Source of the DNA: Vampirovibrio chlorellavorus
GTDB lineage: Bacteria > Cyanobacteriota > Vampirovibrionia > Vampirovibrionales > Vampirovibrionaceae
Assembly (NCBI GenBank): GCA_903866275.1
Contig: CAIPMU010000011.1
Span: 124,001-188,000, forward strand
DNA: 64,000 nucleotides
Direction: 5' to 3'
The notes under the pieces were generated by a model that worked only from the letters and a program-made list of their open reading frames with translations, made no database searches and was not told the origin of the DNA. Shown here piece after piece: positions 19,376 to 28,612 of the stretch; position 1 is the first letter of the stretch, and each line of letters opens with the position of its first letter. The position numbers and the translations under genes are program-made.

Positions 19376-19458
19376 CAGCTAAAATTAATTTGGGGTTGTT
19401 GCTGCTGTTCGCGCAAAACTAATCGAACGGAGAGCTTAAGGTTTCGGGCGTGATGCGT

Positions 19459-19464
19459 TAGAAT
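19459..19464 (+). promoter_or_regulatory. -10 box of a probable leaderless glgC promoter
   Basis: TAGAAT, then six bases (GGGATC), then the glgC ATG at 19471. No Shine-Dalgarno of good fit. Confidence 0.45.
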
Positions 19465-19470
19465 GGGATC

Positions 19471-20766
19471 ATGAAAAAGAATTTATTGGTAATGATTCTG
19501 GCCGGGGGAGAAGGGAAGCGGTTGTTTCCGCTCACGATGGAGCGCGCCAAGCCCGCGGTGCCCTTTGGCGGCAAATACCGCATCATTGATTTTGTGATCA
19601 ACAACTTCATCAACTCGGAATACTACAAGATCAAGGTTCTCACCCAATTCAAATCCGACTCGCTGAACCGGCACATTGCCCGCTGCTGGCCAATGCCCCC
19701 GTTTTCCAACCAATACGTGGATCTCGTGCCCGCGCAAATGCGCATGGGGCAAGACTGGTACAAGGGCACGGCGGACGCGATCTATCAGAACCTCAACCTG
19801 ATTTACGATGAAATGCCCACCCTGGTGGCCGTTTTTGGCGGCGATCACATCTACAAGATGGACGTGAGCCAGATGGTGGATTTTCATAAGATGCAGGCCG
19901 CCGACCTGAGCATTGCGGCTATTCCGGTGCCCATTGATCAGGCCAGCGAGTTTGGCATCATTGAAGTAGACAGTATGTTCCGGGTGACCGGCTGGCAGGA
20001 AAAACCCAAGCACCCCAAGGAAATGCCCGGTCGCCCCGGCTACGCGCTGGCTTCGATGGGCAACTACATTTTTAACCGGGATGTGTTAGTCGAAGAGCTG
20101 CTGGAAGATGCGGCCAACGAGGACTCCCAGCACGACTTTGGCAAAAACGTGATCAAGGCCATGCTGGACAAGGGCCGTCGGGTGTTTGTGTACGATTTTG
20201 CCACCAATCTGGTGCCAGGCCAAACCACCCTGGAACAGGGCTACTGGCGCGATGTGGGTACCGTCGATGCCTACTGGGAAGCCAACATGGATCTGGTGCA
20301 TATTTCGCCCATTTTCAACCTGTATCACCGGGAATGGCCGGTGAAAACCTATTCCTATCAGGCTCCGCCAGCCAAGTACATCTTCGATAACGATGAGCGG
20401 CGCGGTTTCGCCACCGATTCCATCGTCTCCGATGGCTGTATTATCAGCGGCGGCCGACTGGTGCGCTGTGTGCTGTCGCCCTATTGCCGCATCAACAGCT
20501 TCTCGCTGGTGGAAGAATCCATCCTGATGCACGGGGTGAATGTGGGCCGTCATGCCAAAATTCGCAAGGCCATTATCGACAAGGGCGTGGAAATCCCACC
20601 GCACACCCGCGTCGGTTACGATCGGGCTGAAGATGAGGCCCGTGGCTTTTATGTCTCGGAAGGCGGCGTGACCGTGGTGCCCAAAGGCGTGGAGATTCCC
20701 ACCGTGCCGGAACCCACCGAAGCCGAACTCCTGCATAGCAAGAACGGGCAAGCTGCAATCCGTTAA
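19471..20766 (+). CDS. glgC: Glucose-1-phosphate adenylyltransferase
   Basis: Makes ADP-glucose from glucose-1-phosphate and ATP, the committed step of glycogen synthesis. The nucleotidyltransferase core has ILAGGEGKRLFPLT, KPAVPFGGKYRIIDF, GTADAIYQN, the catalytic DHIYKMD region and WRDVGTVDAYWEANMDL. The C-terminal left-handed beta-helix (hexapeptide repeats, about 300-410) carries the allosteric region. Its length of 431 residues is normal for bacterial and cyanobacterial GlgC. No other glg gene is adjacent. A weak stem (20780-20787 with 20805-20812) follows the gene without a T-tract. Confidence 0.96.
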   Translation: MKKNLLVMILAGGEGKRLFPLTMERAKPAVPFGGKYRIIDFVINNFINSEYYKIKVLTQFKSDSLNRHIARCWPMPPFSNQYVDLVPAQMRMGQDWYKGTADAIYQNLNLIYDEMPTLVAVFGGDHIYKMDVSQMVDFHKMQAADLSIAAIPVPIDQASEFGIIEVDSMFRVTGWQEKPKHPKEMPGRPGYALASMGNYIFNRDVLVEELLEDAANEDSQHDFGKNVIKAMLDKGRRVFVYDFATNLVPGQTTLEQGYWRDVGTVDAYWEANMDLVHISPIFNLYHREWPVKTYSYQAPPAKYIFDNDERRGFATDSIVSDGCIISGGRLVRCVLSPYCRINSFSLVEESILMHGVNVGRHAKIRKAIIDKGVEIPPHTRVGYDRAEDEARGFYVSEGGVTVVPKGVEIPTVPEPTEAELLHSKNGQAAIR

Positions 20767-20959
20767 TTCGCCTGACTTCAAAGTGGCTTGGCCCACTGGG
20801 GGCACCACTTTGCCTGGACATCACAACGGTCAGCGAACTGGGTTCCCGATTGAATTCAGAGTCGGTTTACGTTAAAACAGATTCATTCAAAACAAGTGGG
20901 TTATTCCTTTCCGTCATATCCAGTCAGGATTGAGGGAACAATCGAGAGGGTTTCAATCA

Positions 20960-22345
20960 ATGCAGCAGACTATTTCTGCGCTAGGTCATCGTGCCCAGCA
21001 AATTTTCAGCATGGCCAATCCCCGCCCCCCGCAAGGGCCCAATCCCGGACGAAGTGCTGCATCAGGCGCACCTCAGCTTCCATTGAACAGTCGATTGAAC
21101 CCACTGCAAAACGATCGGTTCACCGGTTCACCTTCCGGGAGAATGGCCGCCAAAGCCTCACCGCAACGCCCCCCCCAAGCATCCAAAGCCCATCTGGAAA
21201 AGATTACCGAAGAGAGCAGTGAGACGACAGAGAATGCGCTGCCCGTGGTAGATCTCGCAGATTTCAGCGCCAAAGACCCTGCAAAACGGAAGGCCTTTGT
21301 ACAAGCCATGGGGCAGAGCCTCAAAAATTATGGCTTTGTGGCCGTCGATGGACATGGTGTGCCACTCGCATTGCTCAAACAGTATTATGCCAACCTGAAA
21401 GATGTGTTTGATCTGCCCATGAACACCAAAACACAGTATGTGCGCACTGAAAACGGCCGTATCCGGGGCTATTATGAACTGGGCCAAGAATACAAGGAAG
21501 TGCCCGATGGCAGTGGTCGAAAGGTTGCCGATAAAAAAGAAAATTGGCACATCGGCGCGGTAGCCAATGTCTTTCCGCAGGAAAAGACCGGCACCGTACC
21601 TCAGCTTCAGGACACGGCCCCGCAAGTGTATCGCGCGATGGAAAGCACGGCCATTCAGCTGGCCGAAGCCATTGGCGAATTCCTGGACAGTGAGGGCCTA
21701 CCCGACAATGGCTACCTGAAGTCCACCATGATCAACGCGCAGGGGAAACCCATTGGCACGCATTTACTGCGCGCCATTCATTACCCGCCAGTGCCCGAAG
21801 CCGAACGTATCCGCTTCCAGCCCAACGAACCGGTGATTCGGGCCGGAGAACATGATGATTTAAACCTGATCACCTTGCTCCCGGAATCCATCGAGCCGGG
21901 ACTGGAAATTCTGCGGCGCAAGAACGGAGAAAACGACCACTGGATGCCTGTTCATAGTCAGAATGGGTATCTCATCTGCAACGCGGGCAAAATGCTTTCG
22001 ATCATCAGCGGCGGGGAATATGGCCCGGATGGGGAGATTAGCCAACAAGGCCTGCTCCCCTCTATTCGCCATCGGGTGATCGGGAATGCCGACACACTGG
22101 ATAAATCGCGATATTCCACGCCGTTTTTTGCCACGCCGCATTATGATAAACCCCTGAAAAACCTGCGCACCGGGCAATCGCTCCCCACCGGCGAGTTTGT
22201 GTTTCGCCGCCTCAAGGAACATGGGAGTATCCCTGCCTCAGATGATCAGACCTATGAAGCCTTTCGCAAAAAGATCGCGCCCATGATCATTGCTGAGCCT
22301 GATGCCGATTCCACCACACCGAACAAGTCATCCACGCACGACTGA
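20960..22345 (+). CDS. 2-oxoglutarate/Fe(II) dioxygenase, isopenicillin-N-synthase-like family
   Basis: Non-heme iron oxygenase of 461 residues. The DIOX_N domain begins LPVVDLADFSAKD (about residue 94) and contains GFVAVDGHGVP and the region RIRGYYELGQEYKE. The iron-binding facial triad is HxD in GEHDDLNLITLL with the distal His in SIRHRVI, and RYSTPFF supplies the Arg/Ser that binds the 2-oxoglutarate C5 carboxylate. The first 90 residues are an unusual Pro/Gln/Ser/Asn-rich, probably disordered extension not found in typical family members. The ATG at 20960 follows GAGAGGG by eight bases. The substrate is unknown. Confidence 0.88.
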   Translation: MQQTISALGHRAQQIFSMANPRPPQGPNPGRSAASGAPQLPLNSRLNPLQNDRFTGSPSGRMAAKASPQRPPQASKAHLEKITEESSETTENALPVVDLADFSAKDPAKRKAFVQAMGQSLKNYGFVAVDGHGVPLALLKQYYANLKDVFDLPMNTKTQYVRTENGRIRGYYELGQEYKEVPDGSGRKVADKKENWHIGAVANVFPQEKTGTVPQLQDTAPQVYRAMESTAIQLAEAIGEFLDSEGLPDNGYLKSTMINAQGKPIGTHLLRAIHYPPVPEAERIRFQPNEPVIRAGEHDDLNLITLLPESIEPGLEILRRKNGENDHWMPVHSQNGYLICNAGKMLSIISGGEYGPDGEISQQGLLPSIRHRVIGNADTLDKSRYSTPFFATPHYDKPLKNLRTGQSLPTGEFVFRRLKEHGSIPASDDQTYEAFRKKIAPMIIAEPDADSTTPNKSSTHD

Positions 22346-22363
22346 TTCATTTCAACACACACC

Positions 22364-22399
22364 AAAAACCGCTCAACCCCAACAGGCTGAGCGGTTTTT
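22364..22399. terminator. Bidirectional terminator
   Basis: A 12-bp perfect stem AAAAACCGCTCA/TGAGCGGTTTTT with a 12-base loop, between the convergent oxygenase and sdhB genes. Confidence 0.88.
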
Positions 22400-22433
22400 G
22401 AAATTAAAAATCTGGACTTAAATCACCGGGGCC

Positions 22434-23219
22434 TTACTTGATAAAACCCAACTGACGCAGAGCCCAGAGCACGGGATCGTAGTACCGATCCACTACACGC
22501 TCTTTCAGCGGAATGATGGCGTTATCGGTAATGCGAATTTCTTCCGGGCAAACTTCCGTGCAGCATTTGGTGATGTTGCACAGCCCGATGCCCGCTTTTT
22601 CCTTGATGAAGGGCACGCGATCAGCCCGGTCCATCGGGTGCATTTCCAGACTGGCCAACCGCACCATAAAGCGCGGCCCGGCAAAGGCATCGGTACGCTC
22701 GTGGGTACGCAGCACATGGCAGACGTCCTGACACAGAAAGCACTCGATACACTTGCGGAATTCCTGAATCCGGTCCACATCATCCTGAAAGTAGCGCCAA
22801 TCCTCGGATTTTTCATCCGGCGGGGTGAAGGGCTTGATGGTCTTGTTCACGCGATAGTTCCAGGACACATCCGTCACCAAATCACGCAAAAGCGGGAAGG
22901 TTTTTAAAGGCTGTACCTGAATGGGCACGCTGAGATCCAGGTGATCCAGCCGGGTTTTGCACATCAGGCTAGGCTTGCCGTTCACTTCTGCGCTGCAGGA
23001 GCCGCACTTGGCCGCCTTGCAGTTCCAGCGCACGGCCAGATCGGGACTCTGGTAGTTCTGGATATAATGCATGGCATCCAGCACCACCATGCCGGATTCG
23101 ACCGGAATTTTATACTCCTTGAGTTCGCCTTGCCCGCCTTCGCCCCGGAAGACGTGAAAGGTAGCGATCTTCTGCTCGCCTGTAGCATTCGAGGCGTGAG
23201 CTGGCTCAATCTGCACCAT
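22434..23219 (-). CDS. sdhB: Succinate dehydrogenase/fumarate reductase iron-sulfur subunit
   Basis: Carries electrons between the flavoprotein and the quinone-reducing membrane anchor. The 261 residues hold an N-terminal 2Fe-2S ferredoxin fold with CKAAKCGSCSAEVNGKPSLMC. The C-terminal half has two cluster motifs, CIECFLCQDVC and CNITKCCTEVCPE, for the 4Fe-4S and 3Fe-4S-type centres. It is the last gene of sdhCAB; its ATG overlaps the sdhA stop (TAATG), so translation is coupled. A terminator lies just downstream. Confidence 0.93.
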   Translation of the reverse strand: MVQIEPAHASNATGEQKIATFHVFRGEGGQGELKEYKIPVESGMVVLDAMHYIQNYQSPDLAVRWNCKAAKCGSCSAEVNGKPSLMCKTRLDHLDLSVPIQVQPLKTFPLLRDLVTDVSWNYRVNKTIKPFTPPDEKSEDWRYFQDDVDRIQEFRKCIECFLCQDVCHVLRTHERTDAFAGPRFMVRLASLEMHPMDRADRVPFIKEKAGIGLCNITKCCTEVCPEEIRITDNAIIPLKERVVDRYYDPVLWALRQLGFIK

Positions 23220-25036
23220 TACTTTTTATCCTCCTCAAAGAGCTTCTTGAGTTCTTCCGGCATTTCGGGCAACGGTGCCTGACTGTATTCCATCTGGCCA
23301 TCGGCCCCTTTGCGAATCAGCGCGTTCACCTTGGACAACTGCTCGCTGTAATCGGGGAAGTCCAGACGGGTGTGACCGCCACGGCTTTCCCGACGCTCCA
23401 GGGCGCATTTGGCCACTGCCTTGGACACCGTAACCATGTTTTTCAGATCCTGAGCCAGGTGCCATCCGGGGTTAAACTGAATGGAGCCTTCCACGGAGAC
23501 GTTGTCCACGCGTTTTTGCAGGGCGTCCAGCTCGGCCACTGCCGATTTCAGATCGTCCTCGGTGCGCACAATGCCCACTTTATTCTGCATAATATCTTGC
23601 AGATCGCGGTGGATCTCATAGGGGCCTTCGCCCGTACGCTCAAAGGGAGCCATCAAGGCATCCACAGCTGCTTTCACCTGACCTTCGTTGGGGGTGGGGT
23701 TGCCTTCATACTGTTTGGCGAATTCCACAGCGCCCAAACCAGCCAGGCGGCCAAACACCAACAGATCCGACAGGGAGTTACCACCCAAGCGGTTGGCCCC
23801 GTGCAGGCCCGCAGCCACTTCGCCGCAGGCAAACAGGCCGGGCACCGCAGTCATCTGGGTTTCCGGATTCACGCGGATGCCGCCCATGGTGTAGTGCATA
23901 GTCGGACCCACTTCCATGGGGGTTTTGGTGATGTCCACGTCCGCCAGCTCCTTGAACTGGTGGTACATGCTGGGCAACTTGCGCTTGATGCGCTCGGAAT
24001 CCTGATAGCTAATATCCAAGAACGCGCCACCATGAGGCGTACCGCGTCCGGCTTTCACTTCCGCGTAGATGGCCAGGGCCACGTTGTCGCGAGTGGACAG
24101 CTCAGGCGGTCTTCTCACCGTGGCAGGCTTACCGGCCAACACTTCATCGACCCACTGTTTGGCTTCCGCTTCGGTGTCGGCAAACATGTGGCGGGTGCTT
24201 TCCGGGAGGTACTTGAACATAAAGCGCTCGCCCTCGCTGTTGCGGAGGATACCGCCTTCGCCGCGCACGCCTTCGGTGACCAGAATACCGCGCACGCCAG
24301 GCGGCCAGACCATCCCGGTGGGGTGGAACTGAATGAATTCCATATCCTGCAACTCGGCACCGGCTTCGTAAGCCAAGGATTGCCCGTCGCCGGTGTATTC
24401 CCAAGAGTTGGAGGTGACTTTCCATGCTTTGCCCGTGCCGCCGGTGGCCAGAATGACTGCCTTGGCGTTGAAGGTCACAAAACGACCACTTTCGCGCCAG
24501 TAGCCGAATGCGCCGGTTGCCCGACCTTCATCGTCTTTCAGGATATGGCTCACGGTGCATTCCATAAAGACATCAATGCCGGAGTGAATCCCCTTGTCCT
24601 GCAAGGTGCGAATCATTTCCAAGCCAGTACGATCGCCCACATGCGCCAAGCGCTTGTAGGTATGGCCGCCAAAGGCGCGCTGGCTGATTTTGCCGTCCTT
24701 GGTGCGATCAAAGACCGCGCCCCAAAGTTCCAGCTCACGGATGCGATCCGGGGCCTGTTTGGCGTGCAATTCAGCGGAACGCCAGTTGTTCAGGAATTTG
24801 CCACCGCGCATGGTGTCCTTGAAGTGAGGCTGCCAGCCATCTTGCGGATCAACGTTGCCGAGCGCAGCGGCCGCGCCGCCTTCAGCCATTACAGTGTGGG
24901 CTTTGCCCAATAGGGATTTACAGACCAGGGCCACAGACAAGCCTTGGGCGGAGACTTCGATCGCCGCCCGCAAACCGGCACCACCGGCGCCGATGACCAG
25001 CACGTCATGCGTGTGGGTTTCGTAAGAGACGCTCAT
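23219..25036 (-). CDS. sdhA: Succinate dehydrogenase/fumarate reductase flavoprotein subunit
   Basis: FAD-containing catalytic subunit oxidising succinate, or reducing fumarate. The 605-residue protein has the dinucleotide motif VIGAGGAGLRAAIE, the covalent-FAD histidine region AHTVMAEGGAAAALG, and the active-site segment FIQFHPTGMVWPPGVRG followed by LVTEGVRGEGG. GANRLGGNSLSDLLVFG lies near the FAD. It starts immediately after the sdhC stop (TAAATG). The direction of the reaction in vivo cannot be read from sequence. Confidence 0.95.
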   Translation of the reverse strand: MSVSYETHTHDVLVIGAGGAGLRAAIEVSAQGLSVALVCKSLLGKAHTVMAEGGAAAALGNVDPQDGWQPHFKDTMRGGKFLNNWRSAELHAKQAPDRIRELELWGAVFDRTKDGKISQRAFGGHTYKRLAHVGDRTGLEMIRTLQDKGIHSGIDVFMECTVSHILKDDEGRATGAFGYWRESGRFVTFNAKAVILATGGTGKAWKVTSNSWEYTGDGQSLAYEAGAELQDMEFIQFHPTGMVWPPGVRGILVTEGVRGEGGILRNSEGERFMFKYLPESTRHMFADTEAEAKQWVDEVLAGKPATVRRPPELSTRDNVALAIYAEVKAGRGTPHGGAFLDISYQDSERIKRKLPSMYHQFKELADVDITKTPMEVGPTMHYTMGGIRVNPETQMTAVPGLFACGEVAAGLHGANRLGGNSLSDLLVFGRLAGLGAVEFAKQYEGNPTPNEGQVKAAVDALMAPFERTGEGPYEIHRDLQDIMQNKVGIVRTEDDLKSAVAELDALQKRVDNVSVEGSIQFNPGWHLAQDLKNMVTVSKAVAKCALERRESRGGHTRLDFPDYSEQLSKVNALIRKGADGQMEYSQAPLPEMPEELKKLFEEDKK

Positions 25037-25921
25037 TTAAAACAGACCTTTCCACGCGTGAGTATAAAATACAAAATCAGTCCAAACACCCTTGGACAGT
25101 TGAGAGATGTAGAAATCCACCCCGGCGATCCAGAACATGCTGATCCAGGCGAATTGCATATGGCTAGCGTTCAGGAGGCCTTGACGCTGGTAAGCATGGT
25201 GACGGACTTCACTGATGGGACAACCCGAGAAGCAATCCAGCTGGCCGCCCAGAATATGTCGCCAGGAGTGACAGCCAAAGACATAAGCCGACAGCAGAAC
25301 CAGATCAATCACCAGCAGCACGCTACCAAACCCCAGCCGGATCCCCGAAAAGCCGGGCAAAAAGAAAGAAGTCAAAGTATCAATCACGTGAACCGCGATC
25401 AAACCCAAAGCCACATAAAAGAAGTAGCGGTGCAGGTTCATAAAGACCATCGGCAGGGAGCGTTCGCCTTCATATTTAGAGCCTTTGCCCAACAGATTGC
25501 CAAAGGTGTTGTTCAGGAAAGCGAACAGGGGGTTGCCATTCTTGGGGCCCACCGCGCAAGCCGCCGGAGCCGCAAAAACGGAACGATAATAGGTCTTGCG
25601 GTAGAAGTAGCACGAGGCACGAAAGCCCGCCGGGGCCCACAGAATAAAGAGGGCCGGTGAGATAATCCAGCTAAGGCTATGACCGGGAAGAGCCTGCTCC
25701 AGTTGCTTAATATGAATGCCGAGCGCAGAAAGAATGTGAGGAATGTAAGGCGAGTAGAACGGCGAAATGTATTGCGTTCCAGGCACCTCGAAGTAGTTAT
25801 TTTCAAAGGCTCGAATGGTGGCGTAAATAATGAATGCCGCCAGAGCAAAGAAGTTGATGAGAGAATCCAGCTGCCAATTGTCTGTTCGCTGGGTTCCCGG
25901 GTTCACACTGGATGTGGCCAC
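25037..25921 (-). CDS. sdhC: Succinate dehydrogenase membrane anchor (fused cytochrome b-type subunit)
   Basis: Single large membrane subunit of 294 residues with about five hydrophobic segments, the type that replaces separate SdhC and SdhD. Family features include GFRASCYFYRKTYYRSVF followed by a PAACAVGP loop, FMNLHRYFFYVALGLIAVHVID with a His that may ligate heme, and GCHSWRHILGGQLDCFSGCP. The start is GTG at 25921 with AGGA ten bases upstream. First gene of the sdhCAB operon, which feeds electrons to quinone in the inner membrane. Confidence 0.85.
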   Translation of the reverse strand: MATSSVNPGTQRTDNWQLDSLINFFALAAFIIYATIRAFENNYFEVPGTQYISPFYSPYIPHILSALGIHIKQLEQALPGHSLSWIISPALFILWAPAGFRASCYFYRKTYYRSVFAAPAACAVGPKNGNPLFAFLNNTFGNLLGKGSKYEGERSLPMVFMNLHRYFFYVALGLIAVHVIDTLTSFFLPGFSGIRLGFGSVLLVIDLVLLSAYVFGCHSWRHILGGQLDCFSGCPISEVRHHAYQRQGLLNASHMQFAWISMFWIAGVDFYISQLSKGVWTDFVFYTHAWKGLF

Positions 25922-26063
25922 GCGTCAAATTTCCTATAATTCAATAATCAGCTGAAGAGTATCAATCGCAGGGTGCAAAAGATACCCCTATCTTATGACA
26001 ATAAGCGGCAGGCTTGTTTGAGTTCCATCAAGGAAGCAAGGGTAAGACTGGAATTTTAGGGGT

Positions 26064-26330
26064 TTATTGATGCGGCTTTTGCGGCAATTTAGCGCCCACA
26101 CGCTCCAGCTCAAACAAAATTTGCGCATCGGTGGAAGCCGAAACAGCAATGTCCTGGAAGGTTTTGGCATCCACGTTCAGTTCGCGCAGCAAACCGCGAT
26201 CCATGGGGCAAGGGTATTCCAGATCGTACTGTTCAATCTCGCCCGCTTTTTCCAGACGCGCCTTGTCGATCATGCGAGCCAGCCAGCCCATGCCGCCCAC
26301 TTGTACATTTCCGCTTCTCGGTTCAGCCAT
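26064..26330 (-). CDS. DUF5069 domain-containing protein
   Basis: An 88-residue protein whose body, from GGMGWLARMIDKARLEKAGEI through YPCPMDRGLLRELN to QDIAVSASTDAQIL, matches the small uncharacterised DUF5069 family. The family occurs widely in bacteria and is found as a single domain; no function is established to my knowledge. No signal peptide or membrane segment. The ATG at 26330 has AAGGAG eight bases upstream. It stands alone between the sdh operon and the divergent ATPase gene. Confidence 0.75.
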   Translation of the reverse strand: MAEPRSGNVQVGGMGWLARMIDKARLEKAGEIEQYDLEYPCPMDRGLLRELNVDAKTFQDIAVSASTDAQILFELERVGAKLPQKPHQ

Positions 26331-26611
26331 GATAAGACTCCTTCTTTCTGTATGACGATCTAATTTAAAATACTAAAAACTCGTGCAAACTGATTTCGCA
26401 TTGGCGCCAGAGGAATTAATCAATGCGGTTCTCCGAAAGTGACAATCAAGGTCAACGCTAAAAACCTCAGGCACACCGTTGCGCTTGCCCGCAAATCATA
26501 CCCGAAAGAGAGCCGTCCGGCCATTCCCCACGGCGGCACCTCTTAAACAAAACGGGTAAGTTGGGGAGAAAAGCGCAAAGTCAAGCCATTCCCAGCGGGG
26601 CAATCTTTCCT

Positions 26612-26617
26612 TATAAT
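26612..26617 (+). promoter_or_regulatory. -10 box of a probable leaderless ATPase promoter
   Basis: A perfect TATAAT followed by six bases (GAACAG) and then the ATG at 26624, with no Shine-Dalgarno. Confidence 0.5.
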
Positions 26618-26623
26618 GAACAG

Positions 26624-27769
26624 ATGTTCCGTTTTCTCAAAAATCGTATTGTCCCCGGAGCGAGAGCACTACAAGTCGCCAAGAACTTCAGCATTCCCCT
26701 GGATGCCTTTGCAGCCACGGGTGAGCGGGATGCTATCTTGGCCTCCTCGGGTATGGGCAAATCTTATTTAACCGGGGTTCTCCTTGAAGAAACTCTGGAA
26801 AATGCGGGCGTGGTCTGCGTGATTGACCCCGAGGGCGAGCATTTCACGCTGGGCGGCCGTTATCCCATCCTGATTATTGGCGGGGATCATGGCAGCTTGC
26901 CTTTAGAAGAAGGCGCAATTGATCTGTACATTGAGGCGATGCTGCAAAACCGGTTGTCGGCGGTATTTGACCTGTCGGATTATCTGGATGAAGAGCAGCA
27001 GCACCTCTACGGCAAAATTGTAGATTGCCTGTTCAACGCGGAAACCAAGTATCGCCAAAAGATTCGGCTGGTGGTGGAAGAGGCGCAGATTTATGCCCCT
27101 CAGCGCATGGCGGCCACCTCCATCAAAAAAGGAAAAAAGGGCAGCATCGATCCGGTGCAGGCCTCCCAGAAGATTGCCAAGCGGGGCCGCAAACGCGCCA
27201 TCGACAGCCTGTGGGCCACGCAGCGTCCGGCCAGCTTGAACAAGGATATTTTGAGCCAGTGCAACCGATTCTGGTTCGGCGGGATTACCTCGGAGCAGGA
27301 TTACAAGGCCATCAAGCCCTTTTTAACGGAAGCCGGGATTTCGTTTGCGGCCATTAAATCGCTGAAGCCGGGCGAGTTTTTCTACTATGCCAAGGGCGAA
27401 ACCACCCAGATTAAAGTGCGTAAGCGCCATTGCAAGCACGCCGGGGCTACGCCGGAAGCAGGCAATAACTTCAAGCCAGTGGCGGATAACGAGATGGCTG
27501 AGGCTATGAAGGCATTGGCCGCCGAAGTGGGCCGCCGTTCCGCGCAAAAGCGCGAAGAAGATTCGGAAGTGACTCGCCTGAAGGCTGTAATTCGGGATTT
27601 GGAGCACGAGAACAAGAAGCTGGCCAAGGATTTACAGGAAGAACGCATGGCCACCAAAGTGATCGAGCGCCTGGGCTCCAGCCCAGCGGCCTCGTCTCCA
27701 CGCCCGCTACGCAAGTCTCGTCTGGCGGATCTGGAAAAGCCCGAGCTGGAAAAAATTTATCTGGACTAG
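26624..27769 (+). CDS. HerA/DUF87-like P-loop ATPase
   Basis: A 381-residue ATPase of the HerA/FtsK-like superfamily. An N-terminal strand precedes the P-loop LASSGMGKSYLTGVLLEE. VCVIDPEGEHFTL and the Walker B region IRLVVEEAQIYAPQ follow, then SLWATQRPASLNKDILSQCNRFWFGG, which holds the sensor and arginine-finger region usual in HerA and VirB4-type proteins. A Glu/Lys-rich coiled coil closes the protein (about 320-365). No NurA-type nuclease or other partner is adjacent, so a DNA-translocating or repair role is inference from fold alone. The ATG at 26624 is chosen because a perfect -10 box lies six bases upstream; a start at 26561 would lie upstream of the promoter. Confidence 0.75.
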   Translation: MFRFLKNRIVPGARALQVAKNFSIPLDAFAATGERDAILASSGMGKSYLTGVLLEETLENAGVVCVIDPEGEHFTLGGRYPILIIGGDHGSLPLEEGAIDLYIEAMLQNRLSAVFDLSDYLDEEQQHLYGKIVDCLFNAETKYRQKIRLVVEEAQIYAPQRMAATSIKKGKKGSIDPVQASQKIAKRGRKRAIDSLWATQRPASLNKDILSQCNRFWFGGITSEQDYKAIKPFLTEAGISFAAIKSLKPGEFFYYAKGETTQIKVRKRHCKHAGATPEAGNNFKPVADNEMAEAMKALAAEVGRRSAQKREEDSEVTRLKAVIRDLEHENKKLAKDLQEERMATKVIERLGSSPAASSPRPLRKSRLADLEKPELEKIYLD

Positions 27770-27859
27770 CGCGCCGGGTTTAGTGCCTCGCTGATTCAAA
27801 TTGCGAGCGAGTTGCTGAATCGCAGTGGCTTTCGTACAATAGGCACAGCAATCATCTGC

Positions 27860-27943
27860 GGGCGAGTGGCGAAATGGTAGACGCGCTGGTCTTAGGAGCC
27901 AGTATCGCAAGATGTGAGAGTTCGAGTCTCTCCTCGCCCACCA
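27860..27943 (+). tRNA. tRNA-Leu (anticodon UAG)
   Basis: Acceptor GGGCGAG pairs with CTCGCCC. The anticodon arm CTGGT-CTTAGGA-GCCAG gives UAG, the long variable arm (TATCGCAAGATGTG) is of class II type, the T-arm contains GTTCGAGTC, and CCA is encoded. A short T-run follows. Confidence 0.95.
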
Positions 27944-28106
27944 CTTTTTTTGAAGAGAGGGAATATTAAAAGAATGTTCGCAATATACCCTCAATTACTG
28001 TTTTAATATTTTTTATGCATAATTAACCTTTACACACCTTAAAACTAATCCTAAATCCAACCAATCTAAGATACCCTTAGGAATACAGCTGATTGGGGGT
28101 TTTCAA

Positions 28107-28478
28107 ATGGGTTTCATCTGCAAATGCGGCAATAGAAATTTTAAACATTCTATCGAGCCCGTTAGCCAACCACTAGAGGAGGGAGTTACCCCCTTAGCTA
28201 GTAAACTCAACTATTATTGCAGTAAAATATCTTGTCAACTCCCAATGAGCCAAGCCTTAAAACTTACATACCAATGCCCAAACTGCAATGGAAAATCCTT
28301 TAAAAATAGTGGCCTCATAGAAAGAGGTAGTGTTATTGATCGACAGCTTTACACTGAAGCTAAAATTACGGCTCTAACTTGCCTCAATTGCGGAAAAATG
28401 ACTTGGGAAGGTCATCTAGAAGAACAAGCAGTATTGCGGGCCTATGATGACGGTTTTGTCTCCAGTGGATCACTATAA
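28107..28478 (+). CDS. AT-rich zinc-ribbon-like hypothetical protein
   Basis: A 123-residue protein with four Cys pairs or near-pairs: CKCGNRNF at the N-terminus, YYCSKISC, CPNCNGKSF and CLNCGK. The arrangement suggests two zinc ribbons, each built from two knuckles. No catalytic or DNA-binding domain is visible. Base composition is clearly more AT-rich than the flanking genes, and the gene sits just after tRNA-Leu, so it may have been acquired horizontally. GGGGG lies seven bases before the ATG at 28107. Unknown function. Confidence 0.6.
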   Translation: MGFICKCGNRNFKHSIEPVSQPLEEGVTPLASKLNYYCSKISCQLPMSQALKLTYQCPNCNGKSFKNSGLIERGSVIDRQLYTEAKITALTCLNCGKMTWEGHLEEQAVLRAYDDGFVSSGSL

Positions 28479-28599
28479 AGTCACCTTCCTTAATATTTTG
28501 CTCCAAAATTTTTTATGATCAAATTGCACTAAATATAAAACTCAAGTTCCGCTCATCCTAATTATCAATACCCTAACACCCAACATACTAAAGACGCGC

Positions 28600-28605
28600 T
28601 AAAAT
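28600..28605 (+). promoter_or_regulatory. -10 box seven bases before a leader ATG
   Basis: TAAAAT followed by seven bases and the ATG at 28613. That ATG opens a short leader ORF rather than the glycosyltransferase itself. Confidence 0.4.
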
Positions 28606-28612
28606 AGAATCA

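Noticed and set aside
20780-20812. Inverted repeat after glgC as a terminator
   Set aside because: CAAAGTGG/CCACTTTG pairs, but the loop is long and no T-tract follows, so it was not listed as a terminator.
23372-24913. 513-residue plus-strand open frame opposite sdhA
   Set aside because: Antisense shadow of the sdhA gene; no motif, no ribosome binding site.
27707-27994. Minus-strand frame containing WARRDSNSH
   Set aside because: This phrase is the usual translation of a tRNA antisense strand; the frame covers tRNA-Leu and is an artefact.
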